Assembly (NCBI GenBank): GCA_001771505.1
Contig: MEUA01000024.1
Location: 1 to 52,883, forward strand
From: a candidate division WOR-1 bacterium RIFOXYB2_FULL_36_35
GTDB lineage: Bacteria > Margulisbacteria > WOR-1 > XYC2-FULL-46-14 > XYC2-FULL-37-10
Direction of reading: 5' to 3'
DNA length: 52,883 bases
The translations under genes were made by a program, and so were the position numbers. Every line of letters starts with the position of its first letter. Positions within the stretch are counted from its first letter, which is position 1. Below, piece by piece: positions 40,637 through 49,784 of this stretch. The notes under the pieces are model-generated. The model was not told the DNA's origin, did not search any database, and saw only the letters and a program-made list of their open reading frames with translations.

Positions 40637-41880
40637 TGGAGAAAAGAGTTGTTGTAACGGGGTTGGGAATTGTTTCTCCTATTGGTTTGAACGTGGATGA
40701 ACACTTTACAAATCTTGTTAAAGGAAAAAGTGGCATTGGCAAAATAGACCGTTTTGACGTCTCTTCTTTTTCTTGTCATATAGCGGGCTTAGTGAAGGGA
40801 TTTGATCCTTCTTTATATATGGATAGAAAAGAGGCAAAAAAAATTGTTAATTTTATTAAATATGCAATAGCAGCTGCAAAGATGGCTTTTTCTGATTCTG
40901 CATTCTCAATAAATGAGAGCAATGCTGATCGTGTGGGTGTTATTATCGGTTCTGGAATTGGTGGTATTGAATTTTTAGAAGAGCAGGTTAATGTTTTGAG
41001 AGATAAGGGGCCAAGCCGACTCTCACCATTTACTGTTCCTTATATGATAACAAACATGGCAGCGGGTTTGGTCTCTATACATCTTGGAGCTAAAGGGCCA
41101 AACAGTTGTGTTGTGACAGCTTGCGCTTCAGGGACCCATTGTATTGGTGATTCCTATAGAATATTGCAAAGAGGAGATGCTGATGTCATGATTGCCGGCG
41201 GAGCTGAGTGTGCTATTTCTCCTATTGGAATTGGTAGTTTTGCTGCGGCAAGAGCTCTTTCTACTTCTTTTAACGCTGATCCGGAAAAGGCTTCTCGTCC
41301 TTTTGACAAAAAAAGAGATGGTTTTGTTATGGGAGAAGGGTCAGGAATCGTTATATTGGAAGAGTTGGAACATGCCAAAGCGCGCGCTGCTAAAATTTAT
41401 GCTGAAATTGTGGGCTACGGAATGAGTGGAGACGCAAATCATATAACGGCTCCAGCGCCTGGTGGGGAGGGGGCTGTACGAGCTATGCTTATTGCATTAA
41501 AAGATGCTAAGCTTAATCCTTCTGATGTTGATTATATAAATGCTCATGGAACATCTACAAAGCTAAATGATGAGTATGAGACAATGGCTATTAAAACGGC
41601 GTTTGGCGAACATGCAAAAAAAGTAGCAATCAGTTCCAATAAATCTATGACAGGTCATCTTTTGGGGGCTGCGGGAGCCATTGAAGCAGTTTCTACTGTT
41701 TTATCTATTGTTAATGATATTGCGCCTCCTACCATTAATCAGGAAGAAGCTGATCCTATTTGTGATTTGGATTATGTTCCAAATGTTGCTAGACAAATGA
41801 AAATTAATGTTGCGATTTCAAATTCACTTGGATTTGGCGGGCATAACGCTGTTATAGCTTTCAAAAAATATAAAGCGTAG
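40636..41880 (+). CDS. fabF: 3-oxoacyl-ACP synthase II (FabF)
   Basis: 414 aa. Elongating condensing enzyme. Cys163 in VTACASGTHC, His in NAHGTSTKLND and His in NKSMTGHLLGAAG form the Cys-His-His triad; the family GFGGHNA near the C-terminus is present. GAGGAGG supports ATG 40636, which overlaps the fabK stop. Last gene of the operon. Confidence 0.96.
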   Translation: MEKRVVVTGLGIVSPIGLNVDEHFTNLVKGKSGIGKIDRFDVSSFSCHIAGLVKGFDPSLYMDRKEAKKIVNFIKYAIAAAKMAFSDSAFSINESNADRVGVIIGSGIGGIEFLEEQVNVLRDKGPSRLSPFTVPYMITNMAAGLVSIHLGAKGPNSCVVTACASGTHCIGDSYRILQRGDADVMIAGGAECAISPIGIGSFAAARALSTSFNADPEKASRPFDKKRDGFVMGEGSGIVILEELEHAKARAAKIYAEIVGYGMSGDANHITAPAPGGEGAVRAMLIALKDAKLNPSDVDYINAHGTSTKLNDEYETMAIKTAFGEHAKKVAISSNKSMTGHLLGAAGAIEAVSTVLSIVNDIAPPTINQEEADPICDLDYVPNVARQMKINVAISNSLGFGGHNAVIAFKKYKA

Positions 41881-41909
41881 AAAATCAATTTTGCTGCAAA
41901 ACTTTTTGT

Positions 41910-41938
41910 TTGTAATCTTTTCTGTCAAAAGTTATAAT
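41910..41938 (+). promoter_or_regulatory. Promoter of the repeat/barrel surface protein
   Basis: TTGTAA (41910-41915), 17-bp spacer, TATAAT (41933-41938), nine bases before the ATG at 41948. The mRNA would have almost no leader. Confidence 0.5.
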
Positions 41939-41947
41939 TCTCCTGTA

Positions 41948-44900
41948 ATGAAAATAAAAATTATTATTATAGGAGCGCTTTTAATTTCATTCTTTTTATT
42001 ATTAGGAAGCGCTTACGCAGATCAATTCCCCAAAATAGATGTTTTTGGGTATAAAAAATGGCAGTATAAAGAGGTGAGTGTAACTCCCCGTTCTAATTAC
42101 TTTCTTGGCGTTACTCTTTTGGGTGGGGGATCTTCCAATCTAACAGGAGGGCCTTGGCAAGAGAGTTTGCAACTGAAAATAGTTGGGCAGCTCAATGAAA
42201 AATTATCCGTGGCTTATGATGTTGAACAGCAACCTGAAACTCCGGATACTTACAATGTTAAAGTTAATTATGATGATAAGCATGAATTAACCTTCGGTGA
42301 TTTTACTACCAGTTTTTCGGGAAATGAATTTGCCTCAGCCACAAAATTTTTAAATGGTGTAATGGTTACTTCAAAAGGCAAAAATTATGATTTTATTGCC
42401 GTCCCTTCTGCGAAACTTAAAAGTCAAATTCAACCGCTTACGTCTCAGATAGGAAATAATACTACAGGACCATATAGCTTGGGGCATGGTTCAATTGTTG
42501 AAAATTCTGAATACGTTGAACTAAATGGTATTGCTTTGGCTAGAGGTAAAGATTATTTGATCAATTATTTTGAGGGTAAAATTACATTCACAAAAATATT
42601 GACAACAACGGATACATTTAAATATAGTTATGAATATACTAATATTTTAGACCTTTTTTTCCCTTCGTTATCAAAAAAAGATTTTTTAGGGCTTCAAGGT
42701 AGAGTGATTTTGGATTCTTCATCATCATCAAAAGGTGATAGCGAACCACAACCCGTAGAAAAAGGGACTAATGAAATTTTTCCGACGACATCAAGAAATT
42801 TTACTGGACACGATTCTCCCCTTATTGATTTGTCAACTAGCGAAGCATTATCTGGCACAGAGGAAGTAAATGAAAATGAAATTTCAGATGAGATTTTGGA
42901 GGATGAATCGGTCGGAAAATATCAATTAAAAAATTTCCCCGTTGTTCAGTTTTCCGAAGCATTATTTTTTAAAGGTAGATTACTCGCTAAAAATGAAGAT
43001 TATAATATTGACTATAGTAAAGGAAGCATTGTTTTGATTCTTCCTGAATTGCCAGATGATTCCTCCCGATTAGAGGTTTCTTATTCATATTATAAAACAG
43101 AAAAGACAACTGATAACATTTCGGGCAATGGAGGAAGAGGTCCTTATTCCCTGCTTAATCAGCCTATAGTTCCTAACTCAGAGAAAGTTTATGTAAATGA
43201 ACGATTTGTCATTCGTGATTTTGATTATTATTTAGATAATGAAACAGGAAAGATAACTTTTAATTATAATGTTTCAAATACTTCAAATATAAGAACTTTA
43301 TATTCTTATATAGTGAGAGAAGTTCCAACTCTTTCGTATCCGGATAAAAATCCGAAATCTGCGACAATCGGTTTTACTTACCTTAAGGAATCGGCACAAA
43401 AAAGCACAAGCTCTATTACTGCAACAGATGTCCAAACTTTCAGGTGGTCGGATATTGCAAGTAATGAGTCTACCATATATCTTTCTAAATTCCCGATTTT
43501 GTCAACACAAGAAGGTGGAATTCTTACGGTTTCTGTTGGCAATCAAACCTTGGTTTACGGTATAGATTATGTTATTCCTACTATTGAAGTTGCGGCTTCC
43601 GGAAATGCGCTTACTATTCCTTCCACAAAACTTGCATTTATAAATGATCCATCTGATATATCAAACGGTTACTATACAGGGACAATAAAAATGTTGACTT
43701 CCTTTAATTCTACTGCCGAGGTTTCTGTTACTTATACTTATTATAAAAATGTTATTGGGAGGTTTACCGGGACAGGGGATGGCAGCCGAGGCCCTTATTA
43801 TCTTACAGGTTATAGAAATGTTATTCCAGGCTCAGAACATGTTGACGTATGGATTACAGGATCACAGACGAAAGATAATTATGTAAGAAATAGTAGTACT
43901 ACTGAGGCCAATGGAAATTATTCAATAAATTATACAAGTGGAAGTCCCTCTATTATGTTTAACCAGCCATTGGATACTACAAAGAGTTTTGACGTGTATT
44001 TTCAGTATGTTGCTCAACAGTCTGATGTAAGCAGCGATATTTCTCAGGATCTTATAGGTTTTGATGCCGATGTCAAGTTTGGTGAAATTTTGCAAATGAC
44101 GACTAATTATGCTCAAACTAATAATGACAAGGTTATAAGTTCTGTTTCAACAACGGAAGCTTTCTCTTTTAGCTCTACTGTAAATAGAGTTGTTTTAAGT
44201 TTTAAGCCGGTTATTGAAGGAAGTGATAATGTTTATATCAATCAAAAGCTTGTAAACAGAGATGGCGACTACTTTATAGATTATACTTCAGGAACAATAA
44301 CCTTTTATAGCATTTCTTTGGGGACTCAGGATTCTGTAACAGTTGATTATAAGTATCAATCTCAAGGAGGAATTCAAGAAGGGATAACATCCAAAATTGA
44401 CAAGGCTTATAAGTATGGAATTAAAAGTAAAATTGGAAAGATCTCTTTGGCGTACAACAATAAAAACATAGGGTTTGATTTCAGTCCCCTTGGGAGTACT
44501 GCTATTGGAGTTGGCTCAAATTATCAGGATTTTGCTGTTCAGCTTGAACCTTTGTCCAGTGATTTTAAAGCGGATTATTCTTATCGGGAGACGAACAATC
44601 CTATAGGCGCTTCCCGTTCCGCTTACACTCACAATTATGAGAGACTTTATAACACATCATTTACACCTTTTGGATGGGCAGGGATTGCTTTTGTAAATAG
44701 GAATCAGGAAGTTCGGGGTGATCCTGTTGATATTAATAAACCTTTAAGCGCTGACAGTTCATTAAATTCTTATTCTTTAAGCGTGGCGCCGAAAGAATAC
44801 AGAATGGGATTGTTAAGAATTACTCATAAGTATGATGGGCAAAAGACTTTTTCAAAAGACAGGCTGAATTTTTCAAAAGGAGATACGACGTATGGACATG

Positions 44901-46033
44901 TAAGTTATGGTTTTGGTTTTACTGATCGTATAAAGGCATCTACAGATTTTCAATTATCAGAGCCAAAGATCATTAATACTCAAACTTCTGAGGTTGTAAC
45001 ATCATGGAAAACCATAAGAGATTTAAGTTATGATATATCTATCGATCTACCCTTCCCGAAAATACAAAAAATGACAACGTATGCTAAACAGCTTGATCAT
45101 GAAGAGATAACGCATGCGCCAAGCGCCGAAAGTAAAATTAAAACTAAAAATACTACATATCATATAGATTTGAACCCCACAACAATTATTAATACAAGTT
45201 ATGATTATAACAGGCAAGAAACTCCCTCTCTTGTAGTTCAGGGCAAAAACCCGAAAGATGAAAAGTTGTCAACCAGTATAAAAATTGATCCTTATTCTTA
45301 TTTATCCACTAAATGGTTTTATACAGAAGACCACACTGTTCATGAGACAGGGGTGGAGAGTAGAGGCAATTCCAATACTTATAATGCCACTTGGATTCCT
45401 ATTTCTTTTAATAATTTCAAACTTAATTCAAATTATACCTGGTATGGGAGTAAAGCTATTACTCCTTCAGGGACTTTTGAGGTTGCGACAGACAATCGTT
45501 CCTTTATTCAAGATTATACATTGACAATAAACCCTGCGCCTCAGATTTCTTTAGTTCCGGGATTTGTTTATGAAGATTATTTTAATGCGACTTCCACTGC
45601 AACCTCTGAACTTAAGACAAATAATCAGACCGTAAAATGTTCTCTTGCTTTTACGCCCATAGACAAGCTTGTTTTGGATGCGGAATACAATCTAAAAGTT
45701 ACTACTAATATTACTGATAATCAAAATCGCCACAAGAGTTGGTCAAAAATAACTTCCAAGTACAGAGCTTTTTCTTGGGGTGAGTTGGTTCATACGCTGG
45801 AAGATGAACATAATCAGGGTGAGGTTCAAGCGGGGGGGGCTTTTCCCGAAACAGATTATTTAAAAACAATAAACACCTGGAGCTTTAATTTTAATGTTCC
45901 CCAGGAAAATCCAATTCTAAGCAGTGTAATTTTTACTGCTTCTTATAAAACAGTAAGCTTTGAAAATAAAATAAAACCTAGCGATAATCTTAATGCGAGT
46001 TCCGCCAGTTTTGATTTTACCTTGAGTTTTTAA
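41948..46033 (+). CDS. Large secreted repeat protein with barrel-like C-terminus
   Basis: 1361 aa. A signal peptide (residues 1-24, ending SAYA) follows ATG 41948; the longer in-frame extension upstream lacks sense as a leader. From ~155 to ~800 there are about six related beta-rich modules built on a pattern of GPYxL...V..xSExVxVNxxxLxRxxDYxIDYxxGxIxF (for example LVNRDGDYFIDYTSGTITF), spaced 60-110 residues apart. Such DYxIDYxxGxI units occur in giant surface proteins and in SprA-type outer-membrane proteins. The last ~550 residues alternate like barrel strands and end in FDFTLSF, with a terminal Phe. It may be an outer-membrane surface or secretion-related protein. The stop TAA coincides with the edge of a palindromic repeat. 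The exact family is not recognised. Confidence 0.6.
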   Translation: MKIKIIIIGALLISFFLLLGSAYADQFPKIDVFGYKKWQYKEVSVTPRSNYFLGVTLLGGGSSNLTGGPWQESLQLKIVGQLNEKLSVAYDVEQQPETPDTYNVKVNYDDKHELTFGDFTTSFSGNEFASATKFLNGVMVTSKGKNYDFIAVPSAKLKSQIQPLTSQIGNNTTGPYSLGHGSIVENSEYVELNGIALARGKDYLINYFEGKITFTKILTTTDTFKYSYEYTNILDLFFPSLSKKDFLGLQGRVILDSSSSSKGDSEPQPVEKGTNEIFPTTSRNFTGHDSPLIDLSTSEALSGTEEVNENEISDEILEDESVGKYQLKNFPVVQFSEALFFKGRLLAKNEDYNIDYSKGSIVLILPELPDDSSRLEVSYSYYKTEKTTDNISGNGGRGPYSLLNQPIVPNSEKVYVNERFVIRDFDYYLDNETGKITFNYNVSNTSNIRTLYSYIVREVPTLSYPDKNPKSATIGFTYLKESAQKSTSSITATDVQTFRWSDIASNESTIYLSKFPILSTQEGGILTVSVGNQTLVYGIDYVIPTIEVAASGNALTIPSTKLAFINDPSDISNGYYTGTIKMLTSFNSTAEVSVTYTYYKNVIGRFTGTGDGSRGPYYLTGYRNVIPGSEHVDVWITGSQTKDNYVRNSSTTEANGNYSINYTSGSPSIMFNQPLDTTKSFDVYFQYVAQQSDVSSDISQDLIGFDADVKFGEILQMTTNYAQTNNDKVISSVSTTEAFSFSSTVNRVVLSFKPVIEGSDNVYINQKLVNRDGDYFIDYTSGTITFYSISLGTQDSVTVDYKYQSQGGIQEGITSKIDKAYKYGIKSKIGKISLAYNNKNIGFDFSPLGSTAIGVGSNYQDFAVQLEPLSSDFKADYSYRETNNPIGASRSAYTHNYERLYNTSFTPFGWAGIAFVNRNQEVRGDPVDINKPLSADSSLNSYSLSVAPKEYRMGLLRITHKYDGQKTFSKDRLNFSKGDTTYGHVSYGFGFTDRIKASTDFQLSEPKIINTQTSEVVTSWKTIRDLSYDISIDLPFPKIQKMTTYAKQLDHEEITHAPSAESKIKTKNTTYHIDLNPTTIINTSYDYNRQETPSLVVQGKNPKDEKLSTSIKIDPYSYLSTKWFYTEDHTVHETGVESRGNSNTYNATWIPISFNNFKLNSNYTWYGSKAITPSGTFEVATDNRSFIQDYTLTINPAPQISLVPGFVYEDYFNATSTATSELKTNNQTVKCSLAFTPIDKLVLDAEYNLKVTTNITDNQNRHKSWSKITSKYRAFSWGELVHTLEDEHNQGEVQAGGAFPETDYLKTINTWSFNFNVPQENPILSSVIFTASYKTVSFENKIKPSDNLNASSASFDFTLSF

Positions 46034-46058
46034 CCCCGATTATAATAATCGGGGTTAA
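46030..46058. repeat. Palindromic repeat between convergent genes
   Basis: TTAA-CCCCGATT-N5-AATCGGGG-TTAA filling the whole gap between the surface protein stop and the subtilase stop. Its left TTAA contains the surface-protein stop. It could act as a bidirectional terminator. Confidence 0.8.
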
Positions 46059-46059
46059 G

Positions 46060-48267
46060 TTATCTTATAACAATTATCCGACCTGAACCTAAAATTTTAT
46101 TATTTGAAGTTATCTTATATAAATAAACGCCATTACCGACTGTGGCGCCAAACGGATCATGCCCATTCCATGTTACTAAATTCTCTCCGGCTTTTCCTCC
46201 GTTTTGACCGCTCTGAAAAGTTTGTTTATAAACCAGTTCACCGCTTATATTGAGAATATAAAGTGAAGTCTGAAAATTGTTAGACAGGTTATAGTATATA
46301 AATGTTTCGTTTTGTGTTTTTGGGTTGAAAGGATTGGGACTTGGTTGTGAAAAACCTTGTATTTCAATAGAGGGTGTCGTTGTCGATGTAATATTAACAT
46401 CTATTGTCTCAGAATTTTCACGACCGGATTTATCTGCGACAGTCAACTTTAGTTTGTATAATCCTGATAAACCTATGGTATTCCAATCTCCCAATATGTT
46501 ATTTGATTTTTGGGTCGTTGATGAGGATATGTTAATAAAACTTGTATCTTGGGATTTGGCATAAGAGAGAGTATAGTAGTTAAAATTTATATCCGTCGCA
46601 ATACCTAAAATAGTAACGACATCGTTTATTGCTGCGTTGTTTTCAGGCGAGGTTATTTTAGCTTTTGGTTCGGTATTGTCTATGTTGATTGTTATAGAGG
46701 CTTCCGAGGAGAGTTGTGATTGGCTTTGAGATGTTAATTTGATTATGTAGGGACCGTCTTCCTTTGTAGTTGTATCAAAAGTTCCTAATATTCCGGAATC
46801 TACACTTTGCACCCCTTCATAAAAGGTTTCAAATGTCGCGGGATTTGTTCCAGATCCTATTTGCAGTTGATATCTTGAGAAATCTGTACTTGTTGCGGTT
46901 CCTTTTATTTGTATAGAGCTATGTACATAGCTTGTATTTTCAGGTTGAGTGATTCTAGCGATTGGCAAACCTAAGGCTAAGGCTGCATTTATTCTTCCAT
47001 ATCCTAAAAGATTCGCGTAAGAAGGATTGAGGCTGTCTATATTTATACATGAATTCTCAATCTGGTATCTGACATTTTCTTGTGACATTGAAGGTTTTTT
47101 TGAAAGGATAAGAGCTGCTAATGCCGCAACATGGGGGGCTGCCATGGAAGTTCCGCCTTGGTTTGCATAATTGTTTGATTTCCATGTGCTAACAATATCT
47201 GTTCCCGGTGCGCATACATCAATCCACTCTCCGTAGTTTGATGCTGATAAAGGAGTGTCTGTTCCCCAATGTCCTACCAAATCATTTTGATCTGTAGCGG
47301 CAACTGCTATAACATAATCGTCATATCCTGCAGGATAGAATCTGCTGCTCTTATTTTCATTTCCAGCGGCTGCTACTAATATACATCCTCTTGAATAAGC
47401 ATTTATAATAGTATCTTTTAAGTCGTCATCGTCATATTCAATGCCAAAACTCATGCTTATTATTTTAGCTCCGTTACTTGCCGCGTATTCTATTCCTCTT
47501 GAAGCATTAAGTAATGAACCATAGCCGCCCACACCCATTATTTTAACGGCCATGATTTTACAACCCCAATTTAGTCCTGCCACCCCTTTATCATTATTGG
47601 TGATGGCGCCTATAACGCCTGCTACATGTGTTCCGTGGCCGTTGTCATCTATTGGGTCGCTATCGTTGTTTTCATAGTCATAGCCTAAAATTATTTTGCC
47701 TGACAGATCTTCGTGATTATAATCTATTCCTGTATCTGCTACCGCAACAATAATTGAAGAATCTCCTGTAGTTATATCCCAGGCTGCTTCTGCGCTGATT
47801 TTTGACATATTCCACTGATAAGTGTTATAGAGAGAATCGTTTGGAGTTATAAAAGCTTTTATAATATGATTTGGATGGGCATATTCTACTTCGGAAAGTT
47901 TTTTTAATTCAGAGATAACCTGTTCTACACTATTTTCTGTGGGGAATTTTATTAAGAATATCGAGGAGAGATCCGGAATTTTAATCTGTTTGCCTGAAAT
48001 AACTTTGTAAGTCTGGATCGGTGTTTTTGCATCTGGAAAGCCTTTTTCTATGCTTTTTACTTTCAGTGAAGATAGAATGTTTTTTAACACTTTTGATTTT
48101 ACTGAAACAGAGTTTACAGATGAAATGTTAATACCGGAAGGAATAGTAATAGTATTACTCTTGAATTTTACAATTACTTCTCCGGAAATATATGTTGTGG
48201 AAGAAAAGCAAGCTGAAGGTAAAATTAAAAGAATGATAAAGGTTAATAATTTGAATATATTTTTCAT
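46060..48267 (-). CDS. Secreted subtilase (S8) with FlgD/Por-type C-terminal tail
   Basis: 735 aa. A signal peptide (about 1-22; LPSAC may also be a lipobox-like site) is followed by an inhibitor I9-like propeptide (25-140). The S8 catalytic domain shows Asp178 in VADTGID, His211 in GHGTHVAG, Asn303 in the oxyanion hole (AGNEN) and Ser374 in GGTSMAAPH. Beta-sandwich domains follow (about 430-620). The last ~90 residues (PNPFNPKT...ISGELVYKQ...VTWNGHDPFGATVGNGVYLYKI) are the FlgD-Ig/Por-secretion-like tail found on type IX-type cargo and other candidate-phylum secreted proteins. Export to the cell surface is likely. Convergent with the surface protein gene. Confidence 0.88.
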   Translation of the reverse strand: MKNIFKLLTFIILLILPSACFSSTTYISGEVIVKFKSNTITIPSGINISSVNSVSVKSKVLKNILSSLKVKSIEKGFPDAKTPIQTYKVISGKQIKIPDLSSIFLIKFPTENSVEQVISELKKLSEVEYAHPNHIIKAFITPNDSLYNTYQWNMSKISAEAAWDITTGDSSIIVAVADTGIDYNHEDLSGKIILGYDYENNDSDPIDDNGHGTHVAGVIGAITNNDKGVAGLNWGCKIMAVKIMGVGGYGSLLNASRGIEYAASNGAKIISMSFGIEYDDDDLKDTIINAYSRGCILVAAAGNENKSSRFYPAGYDDYVIAVAATDQNDLVGHWGTDTPLSASNYGEWIDVCAPGTDIVSTWKSNNYANQGGTSMAAPHVAALAALILSKKPSMSQENVRYQIENSCINIDSLNPSYANLLGYGRINAALALGLPIARITQPENTSYVHSSIQIKGTATSTDFSRYQLQIGSGTNPATFETFYEGVQSVDSGILGTFDTTTKEDGPYIIKLTSQSQSQLSSEASITINIDNTEPKAKITSPENNAAINDVVTILGIATDINFNYYTLSYAKSQDTSFINISSSTTQKSNNILGDWNTIGLSGLYKLKLTVADKSGRENSETIDVNITSTTTPSIEIQGFSQPSPNPFNPKTQNETFIYYNLSNNFQTSLYILNISGELVYKQTFQSGQNGGKAGENLVTWNGHDPFGATVGNGVYLYKITSNNKILGSGRIIVIR

Positions 48268-48290
48268 GATATCAATTAAAAGTATATCAT

Positions 48291-48362
48291 AAACCCCGAT
48301 TATTCACCCCAATTATGATAATCGGGGTTAGTTTCTGGGTTTACCGTGGATAATCGGAGTAA
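48291..48362. repeat. Composite palindromic repeat
   Basis: AACCCCGATTATTCA, then CCCCAATT-ATGAT-AATCGGGG, then a short stretch and GTGGATAATCGGAGTAAAT. Lies between the divergent subtilase and aminotransferase genes and abuts the promoter of the latter. Confidence 0.65.
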
Positions 48363-48368
48363 ATAGTG

Positions 48369-48374
48369 TATAAT
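48369..48374 (+). promoter_or_regulatory. -10 box (TATAAT) of class III aminotransferase
   Basis: TATAAT six bases before ATG 48381; no SD. The repeat immediately upstream occupies the -35 region. Confidence 0.5.
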
Positions 48375-48380
48375 ATTTTA

Positions 48381-49568
48381 ATGTCGATGCTTGAAAATTT
48401 CAAAGAATATACTTCGCCTGTTCTTGGACGTTACTTTGATGATTTTGAAGTAACATCAGGAAAAGGTTGTTATTTATATGATATTAACGGAAAACAGTAT
48501 ATAGATTTTGCCTCTGGCATTGCCACTTGTTCTGTTGGGTACTGTCATCCAAAAGTTGTAAAAGCTGCTATTGATCAGACTAAAAAATTAATTCATACAT
48601 GTATTGGCGTTGCTATTTATGAGCCTTATATTGATTTGGGTAAAATTATCCGATCTATAACTTCAATCTCCGAATCTCAAGTTTTTTGTTGTCAAAGTGG
48701 AAGTGAGGCAGTTGAAGCTGCGATTAAACTTGTAAGATATGCCACAAAAAAACCAGGGCTTATAGCTTTTGAAGGGGCTTTTCATGGAAGAACACTTGGG
48801 GCTTTGTCCCTTACCACATCAAAGATGAAGTATCGTGAAGGGTATGAACCTCTTTTGCCTGAAACGTATATTTCTTCTTTAGATTTGGATTCTGTTAAAA
48901 AATTAATTAATGAACATCAAATTGCCGGCATTATAGTAGAACCTATAATGGGGGAGGGGGGATATAAAGTTATCTCTTCGGATTTTTTGCAAGGGTTACG
49001 AAAACTTTGTGACCAGAGCGGGGTTTTATTAATTGCAGATGAGGTACAGTCTGGGATTGGGCGGACCGGTAGATGGTTTGCGTTTGAGTATGCAGGGATA
49101 GTTCCTGATGTTATAGTTTTGGCAAAAGGGATTGCGTCCGGATTTCCCCTAGGAGTGTGCGTGGCGTCTAAAGATTTAATGTCAAAATGGTCTCCAGGGG
49201 CTCACGGATCGACCTTTGGTGGGAATCCTGTTTGTTGCGCGGCCGCGGTTGCCACAATTAATGTTATAAAAGAAAAAGGCCTGCTTGGAAAAGCAGAGAA
49301 ACTTGGAAAATATTTGATTAAGAGGCTTGAGAAACTAAAAAATAAATATTCTCAGATAAAAGATGTTAGGGGGATAGGGCTTATGGTTGGGGTGGATTTT
49401 GGGGATAATACGGTTGTTAAAAAGATCATGAACTTTTGCCTGGAAAAAGGTTTAGTTTTGATATCTACCGGTGGGGATGGGACTGTTATTAGATTTGTAC
49501 CGTCCCTTATTATTAAAAAACCTCAGATTGATAAAGCTCTCGAAATATTTGAGCTAAGTTTACAATAA
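48381..49568 (+). CDS. Class III PLP aminotransferase (GabT/ArgD-like)
   Basis: 395 aa. Motifs: CQSGSEAVEAAIKLVRYAT (PLP phosphate loop), FEGAFHGRTLGALSLT, ADEVQSGIGRTGRWFAFEYAG (Asp binding the pyridine N) and LAKGIASGFPLG with the Schiff-base Lys. This subgroup includes 4-aminobutyrate and acetylornithine aminotransferases; which applies cannot be settled by motifs. ATG 48381 is favoured over the in-frame GTG at 48366, because the latter lies before the -10 box. Confidence 0.85.
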   Translation: MSMLENFKEYTSPVLGRYFDDFEVTSGKGCYLYDINGKQYIDFASGIATCSVGYCHPKVVKAAIDQTKKLIHTCIGVAIYEPYIDLGKIIRSITSISESQVFCCQSGSEAVEAAIKLVRYATKKPGLIAFEGAFHGRTLGALSLTTSKMKYREGYEPLLPETYISSLDLDSVKKLINEHQIAGIIVEPIMGEGGYKVISSDFLQGLRKLCDQSGVLLIADEVQSGIGRTGRWFAFEYAGIVPDVIVLAKGIASGFPLGVCVASKDLMSKWSPGAHGSTFGGNPVCCAAAVATINVIKEKGLLGKAEKLGKYLIKRLEKLKNKYSQIKDVRGIGLMVGVDFGDNTVVKKIMNFCLEKGLVLISTGGDGTVIRFVPSLIIKKPQIDKALEIFELSLQ

Positions 49569-49576
49569 TTCCTCTG

Positions 49577-49750
49577 AACCCCGATTATTCATACATCGAG
49601 GGCTTGTTGCATAATAGCGGTTTTTGCAATTTGTCATCCCCGCGAAAGCGGGGATCCATCTTGTTTTCTGAGAAATAGATTCCCGTTTTCACGGGAATGA
49701 CCATTATGCAACAGACCCATCGAGTAAACCCCGATTGTCATAATCGGGGT
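49577..49750. repeat. Palindromic element interrupted by a second MITE
   Basis: Left end AACCCCGATTATTCATAC, right end AACCCCGATT-GTCAT-AATCGGGGT. The 119-bp element at 49600-49718 has jumped into it. The right end reaches to within ~35 bases of the next gene's start. Confidence 0.75.
49600..49718. mobile_element. 119-bp MITE with GTTGCATAAT termini and 5-bp target duplication
   Basis: Terminal inverted repeats GGGCTTGTTGCATAAT and, from the other side, GGGTCTGTTGCATAAT. It is flanked by ATCGA on both sides (49595-49599 and 49719-49723). The interior has two near-complementary CCCCGC-type hairpins (TCATCCCCGCGAAAGCGGGG, and TTCCCGTTTTCACGGGAA). No ORF. The termini resemble IS5-like ends, but no transposase is here to confirm. 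Confidence 0.8.
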
Positions 49751-49784
49751 GAAATTTCTAATAGTTGAGATCGAAAGATTTTAT

